NCBI GenBank assembly: GCA_012961925.1
Contig: DTYK01000035.1
Location: 1 to 21,058, forward strand
Direction of reading: 5' to 3'
Length of the DNA stretch: 21,058 bases
DNA from: Candidatus Latescibacterota bacterium
Lineage (GTDB): Bacteria > Latescibacterota > MVCY01 > DTYK01
In this document: piece by piece, positions 14,199 to 21,058 of the stretch
Numbering within the stretch: the stretch's first letter is position 1
How the letters are laid out: every line of letters begins with the position of its first letter
Position numbers and translations under genes: made by a program
The notes under the pieces: generated by a model
What the model was told of the DNA's origin: nothing
The model's database searches: none
What the model saw: only the letters and a program-made list of their open reading frames with translations

Positions 14199-14966
14199 TC
14201 AGACTACGACAACCTTGACCCCCTTCCTTTCCAGTGCCTCTTTAGCCAATTCGTCTATTCCTTCGCTTGTAATCAACCTATCTATCTGATCCAGAGAGGC
14301 GAATTTTGCGAAGGTCACATTCCCTACCTTCGTGTGATCAGCGACGACGATCACCTCCCTGGCTGCTTTGATCATAAGTTCTATGGAGCGAGCGGTGCAG
14401 ATATCCGCTGTCGTAAGTCCGGCCTCCAGGGAGATGCCCTCTGTGCCCACGAAGGCTTTGTCAACATACAATTCTGAAATGTTCTTCTCAGTGAGAGGCC
14501 CGTAAAGGTCAAACCAACCCCGCCTCACGATACCGCCGAGGAGGATAAGCTCTATGCCTTCCACAGGCTCCAGCTCATACACAACACAGAGGGAGTTGGT
14601 AACCACCTTGATATTCCTTCTCAACTTCAGATTTTTTGCGATCTGAAGGGTCGTCGTTCCGTTATCCAGAAAGACGGCCTCCCCTTCCTGAATGAGACCA
14701 GCCGTATACCGACCGATCCGCTCCTTTTCGGCCATGTTCCGGCGGAGCTTCTTCTGAAAGGAGAACTCGAAGGCCACCTTCTCCGTACTTATGGCCCCGC
14801 CATACGTCTTGACCAGGTGACCCTCCCTCTCCAACTGCTGAAGATCCCTCCTCACCGTCACCTCCGAGACATTCAGGAGAGAAGAGAGCTCCGAGACCGT
14901 CACCCTCTCCTTCCTCCTCACTTCATCCAATATGACCGCCTTCCTCTCTCTGTACGCAAGTCCCAT
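14199..14966 (-). CDS. DeoR family transcriptional regulator
   Basis: DeoR-type repressors sense sugar phosphates and control sugar genes. I place the start at the ATG at 14966-14964, which has GGAGGT (complement of 14971-14976) 4 bases upstream. The frame is open for about 45 more codons upstream, but that part is Cys-rich and unlike any protein. The 255-residue protein begins with a winged helix (about 6-60: VTVSELSSLLNVSEVTVRRDLQQL, then GGAIS). The C-terminal sugar-phosphate isomerase-like sensor domain carries LDNGTTT (100-106), FVGTEGIS and VADHTKVG. It probably controls the downstream Gfo/Idh gene and perhaps itself. Confidence 0.93.
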   Translation of the reverse strand: MGLAYRERKAVILDEVRRKERVTVSELSSLLNVSEVTVRRDLQQLEREGHLVKTYGGAISTEKVAFEFSFQKKLRRNMAEKERIGRYTAGLIQEGEAVFLDNGTTTLQIAKNLKLRRNIKVVTNSLCVVYELEPVEGIELILLGGIVRRGWFDLYGPLTEKNISELYVDKAFVGTEGISLEAGLTTADICTARSIELMIKAAREVIVVADHTKVGNVTFAKFASLDQIDRLITSEGIDELAKEALERKGVKVVVV

Positions 14967-15202
14967 ACACACCTCCGGACACTTCGTTGGAATCAAATTT
15001 CTGATCTCTGGTTTACTGTTGAGAACACAACAATCAAAACAAGGGAATAAAAAAGTCCTGCAGGGGCAGCGGAAACATAAGGGAGAACCACGAATAGACA
15101 CAGTGGTTGTCCGCCCAGGTGCTTTTTACTTCCCATAAAAAGGCATGTAATACACACCCGGAGCCGGATTCCCTTTACATAGGTTTGGACTCCTCATCTG
15201 AT

Positions 15203-15232
15203 TTCACACTACCCATGCAGGACACCTATAAT
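15203..15232 (+). promoter_or_regulatory. weak promoter candidate
   Basis: A perfect TATAAT (15227-15232) preceded after 18 bases by TTCACA (15203-15208). If used, it would give a leader of about 290 nt for the ferredoxin gene. The -35 box is poor, so the match may be chance. Confidence 0.25.
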
Positions 15233-15276
15233 TTAACACAGTCTTCCAGAGATTGCAAGCAAAAAATTTCGATCTT

Positions 15277-15291
15277 TTCCCAATTTGGGAA
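15277..15291. repeat. perfect 15-bp palindrome, candidate operator
   Basis: TTCCCAATTTGGGAA is a perfect inverted repeat of 7 bases around one central base. It lies between the divergent genes and downstream of the weak promoter candidate at 15203. It is too AT-rich and short to be a likely terminator. Which protein would bind it is unknown; DeoR-type regulators are one option. Confidence 0.35.
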
Positions 15292-15471
15292 TGTTTTTGA
15301 GATTGATTCTATTTAAGAGAGTGATAAACAACGGGTTAAGACGAGCGCCTGTAATAGCCTGAGTACATATCTTTTACAGCCTGTCCGACGGTTCAGAGAC
15401 GAGGTCGGGCATTATTAGGAAGACCGGTTGTTTGCAGTCTTCAAGGGAGCTTCTAAGATAGGAAAAAAGGC

Positions 15472-15500
15472 TTGCCAATCAGGGTAAACTTTGTTATATT
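15472..15500 (+). promoter_or_regulatory. sigma-70 type promoter of the 2-oxoacid oxidoreductase operon
   Basis: TTGCCA (15472-15477) and TATATT (15495-15500) are spaced by 17 bases. The leader to the start codon at 15528 would be only about 20 nt. Confidence 0.6.
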
Positions 15501-15527
15501 GTTATGATTTTCTGAAAGGCTTGAGAC

Positions 15528-15731
15528 ATGGCAGATATCACGATAGACACGGAACGATGTAAAGGGTGTGGCCTTTGTGTAGCCAACTGCCCCCTGGGAT
15601 TGCTCTTGATCTCCGATCGGCTCAACTCCTTTGGATATAATCCTGCGACTGTTGCCAGCAATGAGAGGTGTACAGGGTGTCAGAACTGTGCGGTGATCTG
15701 CCCTGACCTTGCGATAACGATTGAAAAGTAG
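15528..15731 (+). CDS. korD: 2-oxoacid:ferredoxin oxidoreductase delta subunit (2x4Fe-4S ferredoxin)
   Basis: A 67-residue ferredoxin with two complete 4Fe-4S cluster motifs: Cys11, Cys14, Cys17, Cys21-Pro and Cys48, Cys51, Cys54, Cys58-Pro. It passes electrons from the catalytic subunits to free ferredoxin. As first gene of a delta-alpha-beta-gamma series it is the delta subunit. The KorD name follows gene order; a VorD-type (branched-chain) identity is possible. The alpha-subunit gene follows after 9 bases. Confidence 0.9.
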   Translation: MADITIDTERCKGCGLCVANCPLGLLLISDRLNSFGYNPATVASNERCTGCQNCAVICPDLAITIEK

Positions 15732-15740
15732 GAGGCATCT

Positions 15741-16787
15741 TTGGAAAGGGTGTTGATGAAGGGCAATGAAGCAGTGGGGGAGGCGGCTATCCTCTCCGGT
15801 TGCCGCTACTATTTTGGCTATCCAATAACACCACAAAACGAACTTACCGCCTATATGGCGAGAAGGATGCCGGAGGTTGGCGGGACCTTTATTCAAGCAG
15901 AGAGTGAGATTGCAGCGATAAATATGGTCTATGGGGCGTCTGCAGCGGGCGAAAGGGCTATGACCTCCTCCTCCGGGCCAGGGATAAGTCTAAAGCAGGA
16001 GGGTATATCATATCTTGCTGGTGCTGAATTACCTTGTGTCTATGTGAATGTCATGAGAGGCGGACCTGGCCTCGGAAACATAGCACCGGCCCAGTCCGAC
16101 TATTTCCAGGCTACAAGGGGTGGAGGGCACGGAGATTACAGGGTTATAGTCCTTGCTCCAGATAGTGTCCAGGAGATGGCCGATCTCACGATGCTCGGAT
16201 TCTACCTGGCCGATAAATATCGGAATCCGGCCATGATCCTGGCCGATGCCCTCGTAGGACAGATGCTGGAGCCCATGGAGCTCAGAGGGCCGGACTTCCC
16301 AGAACTTCCTCCCAAAAGCTGGGCAGTAGGGCAGATGAACGGCCGGGAACAAAACTTGATTACGTCCCTGTTCTTAGGGGGTGATACTCTGGAGCGGCAC
16401 AACCTTGACCTTCAGAGGAAATACGACAGCATACAAAAGGACGAAGTGCGTTGGGAAGGACTTCTGCTTGATGATGCCGATATTGCCATAGTTGCGTATG
16501 GAATGAGTGCCAGAGTGGCCAGGGGGGCGGTGATACAGGGGCGTGCTCGTGGGTTGAAGATTGGACTGTTTAGACCGATAACGCTCTGGCCTTTCCCCTC
16601 AATTATGATAAGCAGGCTCGTTGAGAGGGTCAGGTGCATTCTGGTCGTGGAGATGAGTCTGGGGCAGATGGTCGAGGATGTGAGATTGGCTGTGAATGGG
16701 AGATGCGAGGTCCATCTTTATGCACGTACAGGGGGAGGTATACCAACCTGCGAAGAGGTCCTAAAGAGGGTTGAACGCCTTTTATAA
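15741..16787 (+). CDS. korA: 2-oxoacid:ferredoxin oxidoreductase alpha subunit
   Basis: The alpha subunit of a four-subunit oxidoreductase that decarboxylates a 2-oxoacid to acyl-CoA and CO2, or the reverse, with ferredoxin. The protein has 348 residues. Motifs: GYPITPQNEL (26-35), QAESEIAAI, and TSSSGPGISLKQEG (75-88), the hallmark of the pyrimidine-binding domain. A transketolase C-terminal-like domain follows from about 245 (IAIVAYGMSARVARGA). The start is TTG 15741, right behind AGGAGG (15730-15735); the next in-frame candidates are further from the binding site. 2-oxoglutarate and branched-chain 2-oxoacids (VorB) are both possible substrates; sequence alone does not decide. Confidence 0.92.
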   Translation: MERVLMKGNEAVGEAAILSGCRYYFGYPITPQNELTAYMARRMPEVGGTFIQAESEIAAINMVYGASAAGERAMTSSSGPGISLKQEGISYLAGAELPCVYVNVMRGGPGLGNIAPAQSDYFQATRGGGHGDYRVIVLAPDSVQEMADLTMLGFYLADKYRNPAMILADALVGQMLEPMELRGPDFPELPPKSWAVGQMNGREQNLITSLFLGGDTLERHNLDLQRKYDSIQKDEVRWEGLLLDDADIAIVAYGMSARVARGAVIQGRARGLKIGLFRPITLWPFPSIMISRLVERVRCILVVEMSLGQMVEDVRLAVNGRCEVHLYARTGGGIPTCEEVLKRVERLL

Positions 16788-16884
16788 CCCCTACAGGAGC
16801 AGAGCCCCTCTCTCTTATCAATCTTAATCCATCAGGGAGTCTTGCGCGGGAAGGGCAATCCATTCCCCCCTGACCCTTTGGGAC

Positions 16885-16902
16885 GGTGACCTTCAGGTCG
16901 CC
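16885..16902 (+). repeat. small hairpin in the alpha-beta gene gap
   Basis: GGTGACC and GGTCGCC flank a TTCA loop (seven pairs with one G-T; an eighth C-G pair at 16884 and 16903). It lies in an unusually long gap of about 150 bases inside an otherwise tight operon and ends 38 bases before the beta-subunit start. It may affect transcript processing or stability. Confidence 0.3.
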
Positions 16903-16940
16903 GATGTCTTCAAATGAAACGTGGTTCTTACGGGGGAAAG

Positions 16941-17690
16941 ATGGGAAGGGTGTTTCGGAGACCTGAAAGTTTCAGGGACGTGCGGACAGAATACTGTCCA
17001 GGCTGTGGTCATGGTATAATCCAGCGGGTTATCGCTGAAGTGGTTGATGAGATGGGCATCCGTACAAGGACCATTGGGCTTTCTCCCGTCGGTTGCGCTG
17101 TCTATCTCGATCAATATTTTAATTTCGACATGGTACAGCCGGCCCATGGGAGGACCCCGGCTGTAGCGACAGGTCTGAAGCGTGTGTTGCCAGATCATAT
17201 CATAATAGGATATGAAGGAGATGGCGGACTGACGGCCATCGGGATAGCAGAGGTGATTCACGCCGCCAACAGGGGTGAGAACATCACTATGATATTTGTG
17301 AACAATGCCGTCTATGGGATGACCGGGGGACAGATGGCTCCCACAACCCTGATCGGACAGAAGACAACAACAACCCCTATGGGGAGAGATTCAAAAAGGG
17401 ATGGCTATCCTATCCGTTTGTGTGAACTTTTGGCAACCGTGGACGGAACGGCCTACCTTGCCCGGACGACTGTATCCTCTCCCCGGAACGTCCGAAAGAC
17501 GAAGAAGGCAATCCGCAAGGCCATCGAGGTGCAGATGGAAGGGTTGGGCTTCTCCATGGTCGAAGTTCTCTCACCCTGTCCGACAAACTGGGGGCTCACT
17601 CCAGTGGAGGCGATGAAATGGATCGAAGAGGAGATGATGACCTACTTCCCTCTGGCAGAGTTGAAAAGCCCGAACGGGCGTAAACCATGA
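16941..17690 (+). CDS. korB: 2-oxoacid:ferredoxin oxidoreductase beta subunit (TPP-binding)
   Basis: The thiamine diphosphate-binding subunit. I chose ATG 16941 because GGGGGAAAG stands directly before it and the protein then starts MGRVFRRPESFRDVRTEYCPGCGHG in the manner of the family; an in-frame ATG at 16914 has no binding site. Length 249. Motifs: the cluster/TPP-site CPGCGHG (Cys19, Cys22), SPVGC (Cys52), the TPP motif GDGG (93-96) ending in NN (121-122), and SPCPTNWG near the C-terminus. These features mark the beta subunit of KorAB/VorAB type enzymes. Confidence 0.93.
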   Translation: MGRVFRRPESFRDVRTEYCPGCGHGIIQRVIAEVVDEMGIRTRTIGLSPVGCAVYLDQYFNFDMVQPAHGRTPAVATGLKRVLPDHIIIGYEGDGGLTAIGIAEVIHAANRGENITMIFVNNAVYGMTGGQMAPTTLIGQKTTTTPMGRDSKRDGYPIRLCELLATVDGTAYLARTTVSSPRNVRKTKKAIRKAIEVQMEGLGFSMVEVLSPCPTNWGLTPVEAMKWIEEEMMTYFPLAELKSPNGRKP

Positions 17691-17723
17691 GATGTGCCTG
17701 GTATCCTTCACTATATTATAGAG

Positions 17724-18323
17724 ATGGAAACCAAACTGATCATAGCTGGACATGGCGGACAGGGGATTGTGCTGATGGGGATGGTTCTGGCCCATGCCGG
17801 CATGGCCGAGGGTAAAGAAGTGACCTTCTTCCCGTCCTATGGACCCTCCATGCGCGGAGGTACCGCAAACTGCTCCGTTATCATCTCTTCCGAGGAGATC
17901 GCAACCCCGGTGATCAGCACCCCTGATATCCTTATTGCCATGAACGAACCCTCCTTCAGAGAATTCGAATCTCGGGTGACTGAAAAAGGAGGCATCTTCA
18001 TTAATAGATCCCTGGTCGCGGGTTCGCCGACCCGGGACGACGTTGAGTTGTTCGAGGTTGAGGCCACCCGGATGGCCGGGGATCTGGGGAACCTGAGGGT
18101 TGCCAACATGGTGATGCTCGGCGCTTTGGCAGGTGCAACAGGGATTGTCACACTCCCAACCCTGGTCCGAAGCATCGAGGCCGTCCTTCCGCAGAGGCGA
18201 CGGGGCCTTCTGGACCTTAACATCAAAGCGTTGAAAAAGGGCAACGAGACGATATCCCGTTCATTTTCTCTGTCACCCGAGCGTGTAGATCACGGCCGGA
18301 AGAAGCGGGTCACCGGAGTATAG
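17724..18323 (+). CDS. korC: 2-oxoacid:ferredoxin oxidoreductase gamma subunit
   Basis: The gamma subunit has the fold of the pyruvate/ketoisovalerate oxidoreductase catalytic domain. It begins METKLIIAGHGGQGIVLMG, the family's usual N-terminus, and has the conserved YGPSMRGGTANCSVIIS block. I place the start at ATG 17724 (199 residues). An in-frame GTG at 17694 would add ten residues (MPGILHYIIE) and lies only 3 bases after the beta gene. Neither start has a strong binding site, so this is open. It closes the delta-alpha-beta-gamma set. Confidence 0.9.
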   Translation: METKLIIAGHGGQGIVLMGMVLAHAGMAEGKEVTFFPSYGPSMRGGTANCSVIISSEEIATPVISTPDILIAMNEPSFREFESRVTEKGGIFINRSLVAGSPTRDDVELFEVEATRMAGDLGNLRVANMVMLGALAGATGIVTLPTLVRSIEAVLPQRRRGLLDLNIKALKKGNETISRSFSLSPERVDHGRKKRVTGV

Positions 18324-18340
18324 GCCGAACGTATCAGACT

Positions 18341-20905
18341 ATGGACATGGAAAACAGCTTAGAAAGGATTCTGCCTCTTGTATCAAAACCAAACAGGTAT
18401 GTGGGCAATGAGCTCAACCTGATCCGAAAAGACCACCGCTCGGTCGATGTGAAGATTGCATTGGCCTACCCGGACGTCTATGAGATCGGCCAGTCATACC
18501 TGGGATTCGGAATCCTGTACCATATACTCAACAAAAGAGAGGATACGGTTGCCGAACGTGTCTTCGCTCCTTGGCCCGATATGGAACGGCAGTTGAGGGC
18601 AGAGAACATCCCCCTCTCTTCCCTTGAGTCGCACCTTCCCCTCCGGTGTTTTGATCTCATAGGGTTCACCCTTCAATATGAGTTGAATTTCACCAATGTA
18701 CTGACTATGCTGGACTTGGCGGGAGTTCCTCTTTACTCGGCGGAGAGGGGGAGGAACGACCCTCTTATCTTAGGGGGAGGGCCCTGTGCCTTTAACCCAG
18801 AGCCTTTGTCCGACTTCTTCGATGCCTTCGTGATCGGTGATGGAGAGGAGGTCATCGGCGAGATCGTAGGGGTGGTTAAGGAAAGCCGGGGGGAGAGAAG
18901 AACTGAGCGGTTGAAGGCGCTGGCAAAGGTCAAGGGGGTATACGTGCCATCCCTTTATTCTGTGAAGTATGACCGGAACGGAAACTTCGCCGGGATTGCC
19001 CCTGATAATGAAGGCCTTCCGAAATCCATCGAATCAAGGGTGGCCGAGCTCAAGCCTGAGAATTATCCACCAAGACCTCTGGTCCCCCTCACAGAGATCA
19101 CACATGACAGGTTCTCCGTTGAGGTTATGCGCGGATGCACTCGTGGGTGTCGCTTCTGCCGTGCTGGAATGATATACCGTCCGGTCAGAGAGAGATCTGT
19201 GCAGGACCTGATAGATCAGATAGAGGAGGGATTAACTGCATCAGGTTGGGATGAAGTTTCGCTTGTCTCGCTTTCGACGTCTGACTACGGAGGACTCCAG
19301 GAGCTGATCTCCCGTCTTGATCCGATCCTGTCCCCTAAGAAGATAGCCCTCTCCCTCCCTTCAATGCGCATGGATAATTTCTCCTTTGAACTGGCAAGAT
19401 CGGCGGGAAATGTGAGGAAAACGGGCCTCACCTTTGCTCCTGAGGCAGGCACCCGGAGGCTGAGGGATGTGATTAACAAGAACCTTGATGAGGAGGATAT
19501 GTTAAAAACCCTTCAGATCGCATATGCCTCCGGTTGGAAGTCGGTCAAGCTCTATTTTATGATAGGTCTTCCGACTGAAACTCAACAGGATCTGGACGGG
19601 ATGGTAGATCTTGTCAGGAGAGTGGCCTCTATCGGCGGGAAGAGCGGGGGTAGGAAGAGAGTGAACCTCAGCATCTCACCCTTTTCCCCTAAGCCACACA
19701 CCCCTTTCCAGTGGGAGGCACAGGACGATCTCGAAAGCCTGAGGGAGAAGTCACGCTATCTAAAAGAGAGGCTGACATCAAGGTCCGTCCGGTTGAGATG
19801 GAGGCAACCTGAGGTCTCCTTCATAGAGACGATCTTTGCCAGGGGCGACAGAAGGCTCTCCAGGGTGCTATTCGATGCCTGGAGCAAAGGTGCCAGGTTT
19901 GATAGCTGGAGCGATCTCTTCAAATTCGATCTCTGGTTGGAAGCCTTTGCAAGCTCGTCCGTTGATCCGTGGGAGGAAACCCGTGCCAGGGATTGCGAAT
20001 CACCCCTCCCCTGGGATCATATCTTCCCAGGTGTGAGCAAGGAGTTTCTGAAGATGGAGAGGCTGAGGGCATCAGAAGCCATCCCAACGGTCGATTGCCG
20101 TTCAGGATGTGCTAATTGTGGGCTCGGCGATGAGAAGAGAAGTAAGAAAGTCCTCATTTCAAGCTCGCCTTCAGCCAGTACCTCCGCCAATACGGTGACC
20201 CATTATGGGCGTCGCATAAGAAAAACAAGGCCTCCCGCTCCTCCAAGAAACATGGTGAGGCTCGAGTACACCAAAGGGGCGGAGGTAAGGTTTATAAGCC
20301 ACCTGGATCTGATCAGGGTCTTCCAGAGGAGTGTGAGGAGGGCTGGGTTGCCCATCGCTTATTCAGAGGGTTTTCATCCCCATCCCAAGATATCCTTCGG
20401 CCCACCTCTGGCCCTGGGGATGGAGGGTGAGAGGGAGTACCTCGACCTTCAGTTTGCTATACCTCACTCAATCGGCGTGAAGGAGGTGCTGAACCTGGTT
20501 CTCCCCTCCGGCATCAGGATCCTTGACGAGAAACCCATGTTCGGCAAGGCAGAATCGCTCGATTCTGTTATCAACGTGGCGGAATACAGTACCAGGATCA
20601 AAACAAATAATGATTTAAGCAGTTCAATCCGCAGGGTCTTAGAGGCTAAGGAATTGGTCGTTCAACGGGGAGAGAAGGCGGTGAACATCAGACCTGCAGT
20701 GAAAGATTTATCATGTCCGGAACCTGATGGTTCCCGGATCAGGATGAGACTCGCCATAGGGGGGCCTGACGTAGCCCGTCCCCTGGAGGTACTCGGACAT
20801 CTGCTCGGATGGCCCCTCGAAGACCTACTTACCTTAAGGATTAAACGAACAGCCCTGTGGATTGATAGAAATGGAAAACTTTTAACACCGATGGAAGTGA
20901 TCTAA
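18341..20905 (+). CDS. radical SAM protein fused to a DUF2344 domain (TIGR03960/TIGR03936 type)
   Basis: An 854-residue two-part protein. Residues about 15-600 form a B12-binding-like N-terminal region plus a radical SAM domain with the iron-sulfur motif Cys266, Cys270, Cys273 in RGCTRGCRFCRAG. A second C-x3-C-x2-C group (Cys586, Cys590, Cys593, in DCRSGCANCGLG) may hold a further cluster or metal. From about 638 to the end is the DUF2344 (radical SAM-linked) domain, beginning MVRLEYTKGAEVRFISHLDL. In many bacteria these two parts are fused or adjacent and sit in front of the RNase G gene, exactly as here (next start 1 base after this stop). An RNA-modification or ribosome-linked role has been suspected from that context, but the reaction is unknown to me. 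Confidence 0.9.
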   Translation: MDMENSLERILPLVSKPNRYVGNELNLIRKDHRSVDVKIALAYPDVYEIGQSYLGFGILYHILNKREDTVAERVFAPWPDMERQLRAENIPLSSLESHLPLRCFDLIGFTLQYELNFTNVLTMLDLAGVPLYSAERGRNDPLILGGGPCAFNPEPLSDFFDAFVIGDGEEVIGEIVGVVKESRGERRTERLKALAKVKGVYVPSLYSVKYDRNGNFAGIAPDNEGLPKSIESRVAELKPENYPPRPLVPLTEITHDRFSVEVMRGCTRGCRFCRAGMIYRPVRERSVQDLIDQIEEGLTASGWDEVSLVSLSTSDYGGLQELISRLDPILSPKKIALSLPSMRMDNFSFELARSAGNVRKTGLTFAPEAGTRRLRDVINKNLDEEDMLKTLQIAYASGWKSVKLYFMIGLPTETQQDLDGMVDLVRRVASIGGKSGGRKRVNLSISPFSPKPHTPFQWEAQDDLESLREKSRYLKERLTSRSVRLRWRQPEVSFIETIFARGDRRLSRVLFDAWSKGARFDSWSDLFKFDLWLEAFASSSVDPWEETRARDCESPLPWDHIFPGVSKEFLKMERLRASEAIPTVDCRSGCANCGLGDEKRSKKVLISSSPSASTSANTVTHYGRRIRKTRPPAPPRNMVRLEYTKGAEVRFISHLDLIRVFQRSVRRAGLPIAYSEGFHPHPKISFGPPLALGMEGEREYLDLQFAIPHSIGVKEVLNLVLPSGIRILDEKPMFGKAESLDSVINVAEYSTRIKTNNDLSSSIRRVLEAKELVVQRGEKAVNIRPAVKDLSCPEPDGSRIRMRLAIGGPDVARPLEVLGHLLGWPLEDLLTLRIKRTALWIDRNGKLLTPMEVI

Positions 20906-20906
20906 T

Positions 20907-21058
20907 TTGCGTACAGAGATAGTGATTAATGTAGGTATTCACGAGACCAGAATAGCCATCCTTGAAGATGGCCAGGTGATGGAGATTCTTGTGGAACGCC
21001 CCGAACATGAGAGGATGGTTGGAAACATCTATAAAGGGGTTGTCAGGTCGGTTATGCC
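20907..21058 (+). CDS. rng: ribonuclease E/G family protein, N-terminal part
   Basis: The frame is open from TTG 20907 to the right edge (50 codons; the 3' end is outside the window). The start LRTEIVINVGIHETRIAIL, then VERPEHERMVGNIYKG, matches the N-terminus of RNase G/E, whose family reads TEI-I-N and later GNIYKGRV at the entry to the S1 domain. RNase G processes rRNA and degrades mRNA. GGAAG (20892-20896) lies about 10 bases upstream. One base separates it from the radical SAM gene, so the two are co-transcribed. Confidence 0.88.
   Translation, partial: MRTEIVINVGIHETRIAILEDGQVMEILVERPEHERMVGNIYKGVVRSVM

Larger units (their letters stand above)
14967..15527. other. divergent intergenic region, DeoR to ferredoxin oxidoreductase
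   Basis: About 560 bases between divergent units, AT-rich in its middle. It holds a perfect short palindrome (15277-15291), a possible promoter at 15203-15232 and a good one at 15472-15500. I could not settle a minus-strand promoter for the regulator. No RNA gene is recognisable. Confidence 0.5.

Noticed and set aside
14967..15101. Upstream extension of the DeoR-type regulator by 45 residues
   Set aside because: The extension is Cys-rich and unlike the family; the internal ATG at 14966 has GGAGGT in front and gives the normal length.
15277..15291. The palindrome as an intrinsic terminator
   Set aside because: The stem is short and AT-rich with almost no loop, and no gene ends nearby in either direction.
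16893..17261. Antisense open frame in the beta-subunit gene
   Set aside because: It lies opposite the TPP-binding subunit, has no family match and is explained by codon bias.

Overview
The window is from a bacterial chromosome, apparently an uncultivated anaerobe or facultative anaerobe. It has canonical sigma-70 type promoters, Shine-Dalgarno starts, RecR, LexA, a DnaE2 polymerase, a ferredoxin-linked 2-oxoacid oxidoreductase, and the start of an RNase G gene directly behind a radical SAM gene. Arginine is often coded by AGG/AGA and isoleucine by ATA. I cannot name the phylum; deltaproteobacteria-like or candidate-phylum bacteria are compatible. There are no tRNA, rRNA, CRISPR or intact mobile elements.

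Left part (1-2465): a small tandem repeat at the edge, then a decayed MntA/HepT toxin-antitoxin pair on the minus strand, with the HepT gene broken by a frameshift. Next comes a promoter and a TIM-barrel sugar-phosphate isomerase/epimerase, then the wreck of a second MNT nucleotidyltransferase.

Genome-maintenance island (2466-9057), all on the plus strand: a dUTPase/dCTP-deaminase family enzyme, RecR, then LexA behind a sigma-70 promoter that overlaps a 26-bp near-perfect palindrome (probable LexA operator). LexA is followed by ImuB (a Y-family polymerase homologue lacking the catalytic acids), a small DUF6504-like protein and DnaE2/ImuC. This is an SOS mutagenesis cassette without an ImuA gene, and its genes are tightly packed.

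Middle (9058-15527): a secreted subtilisin-like protease, a strong intrinsic terminator, a ROK-family sugar kinase overlapping a DUF5683-like envelope protein, and on the minus strand a DeoR-type regulator with a Gfo/Idh/MocA oxidoreductase. The last two, the ROK kinase and the isomerase at the left suggest sugar or polyol metabolism. A 560-bp divergent intergenic region follows.

Right part (15528-21058): a four-subunit 2-oxoacid:ferredoxin oxidoreductase operon in the order delta (ferredoxin), alpha, beta, gamma. It is followed by a radical SAM protein fused to a DUF2344 domain and the first 50 codons of an RNase E/G family gene.

The points most worth a second look are the LexA palindrome, the SOS cassette architecture, and the two independent relics of MNT nucleotidyltransferase genes. 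I did not find a convincing wholly new system.
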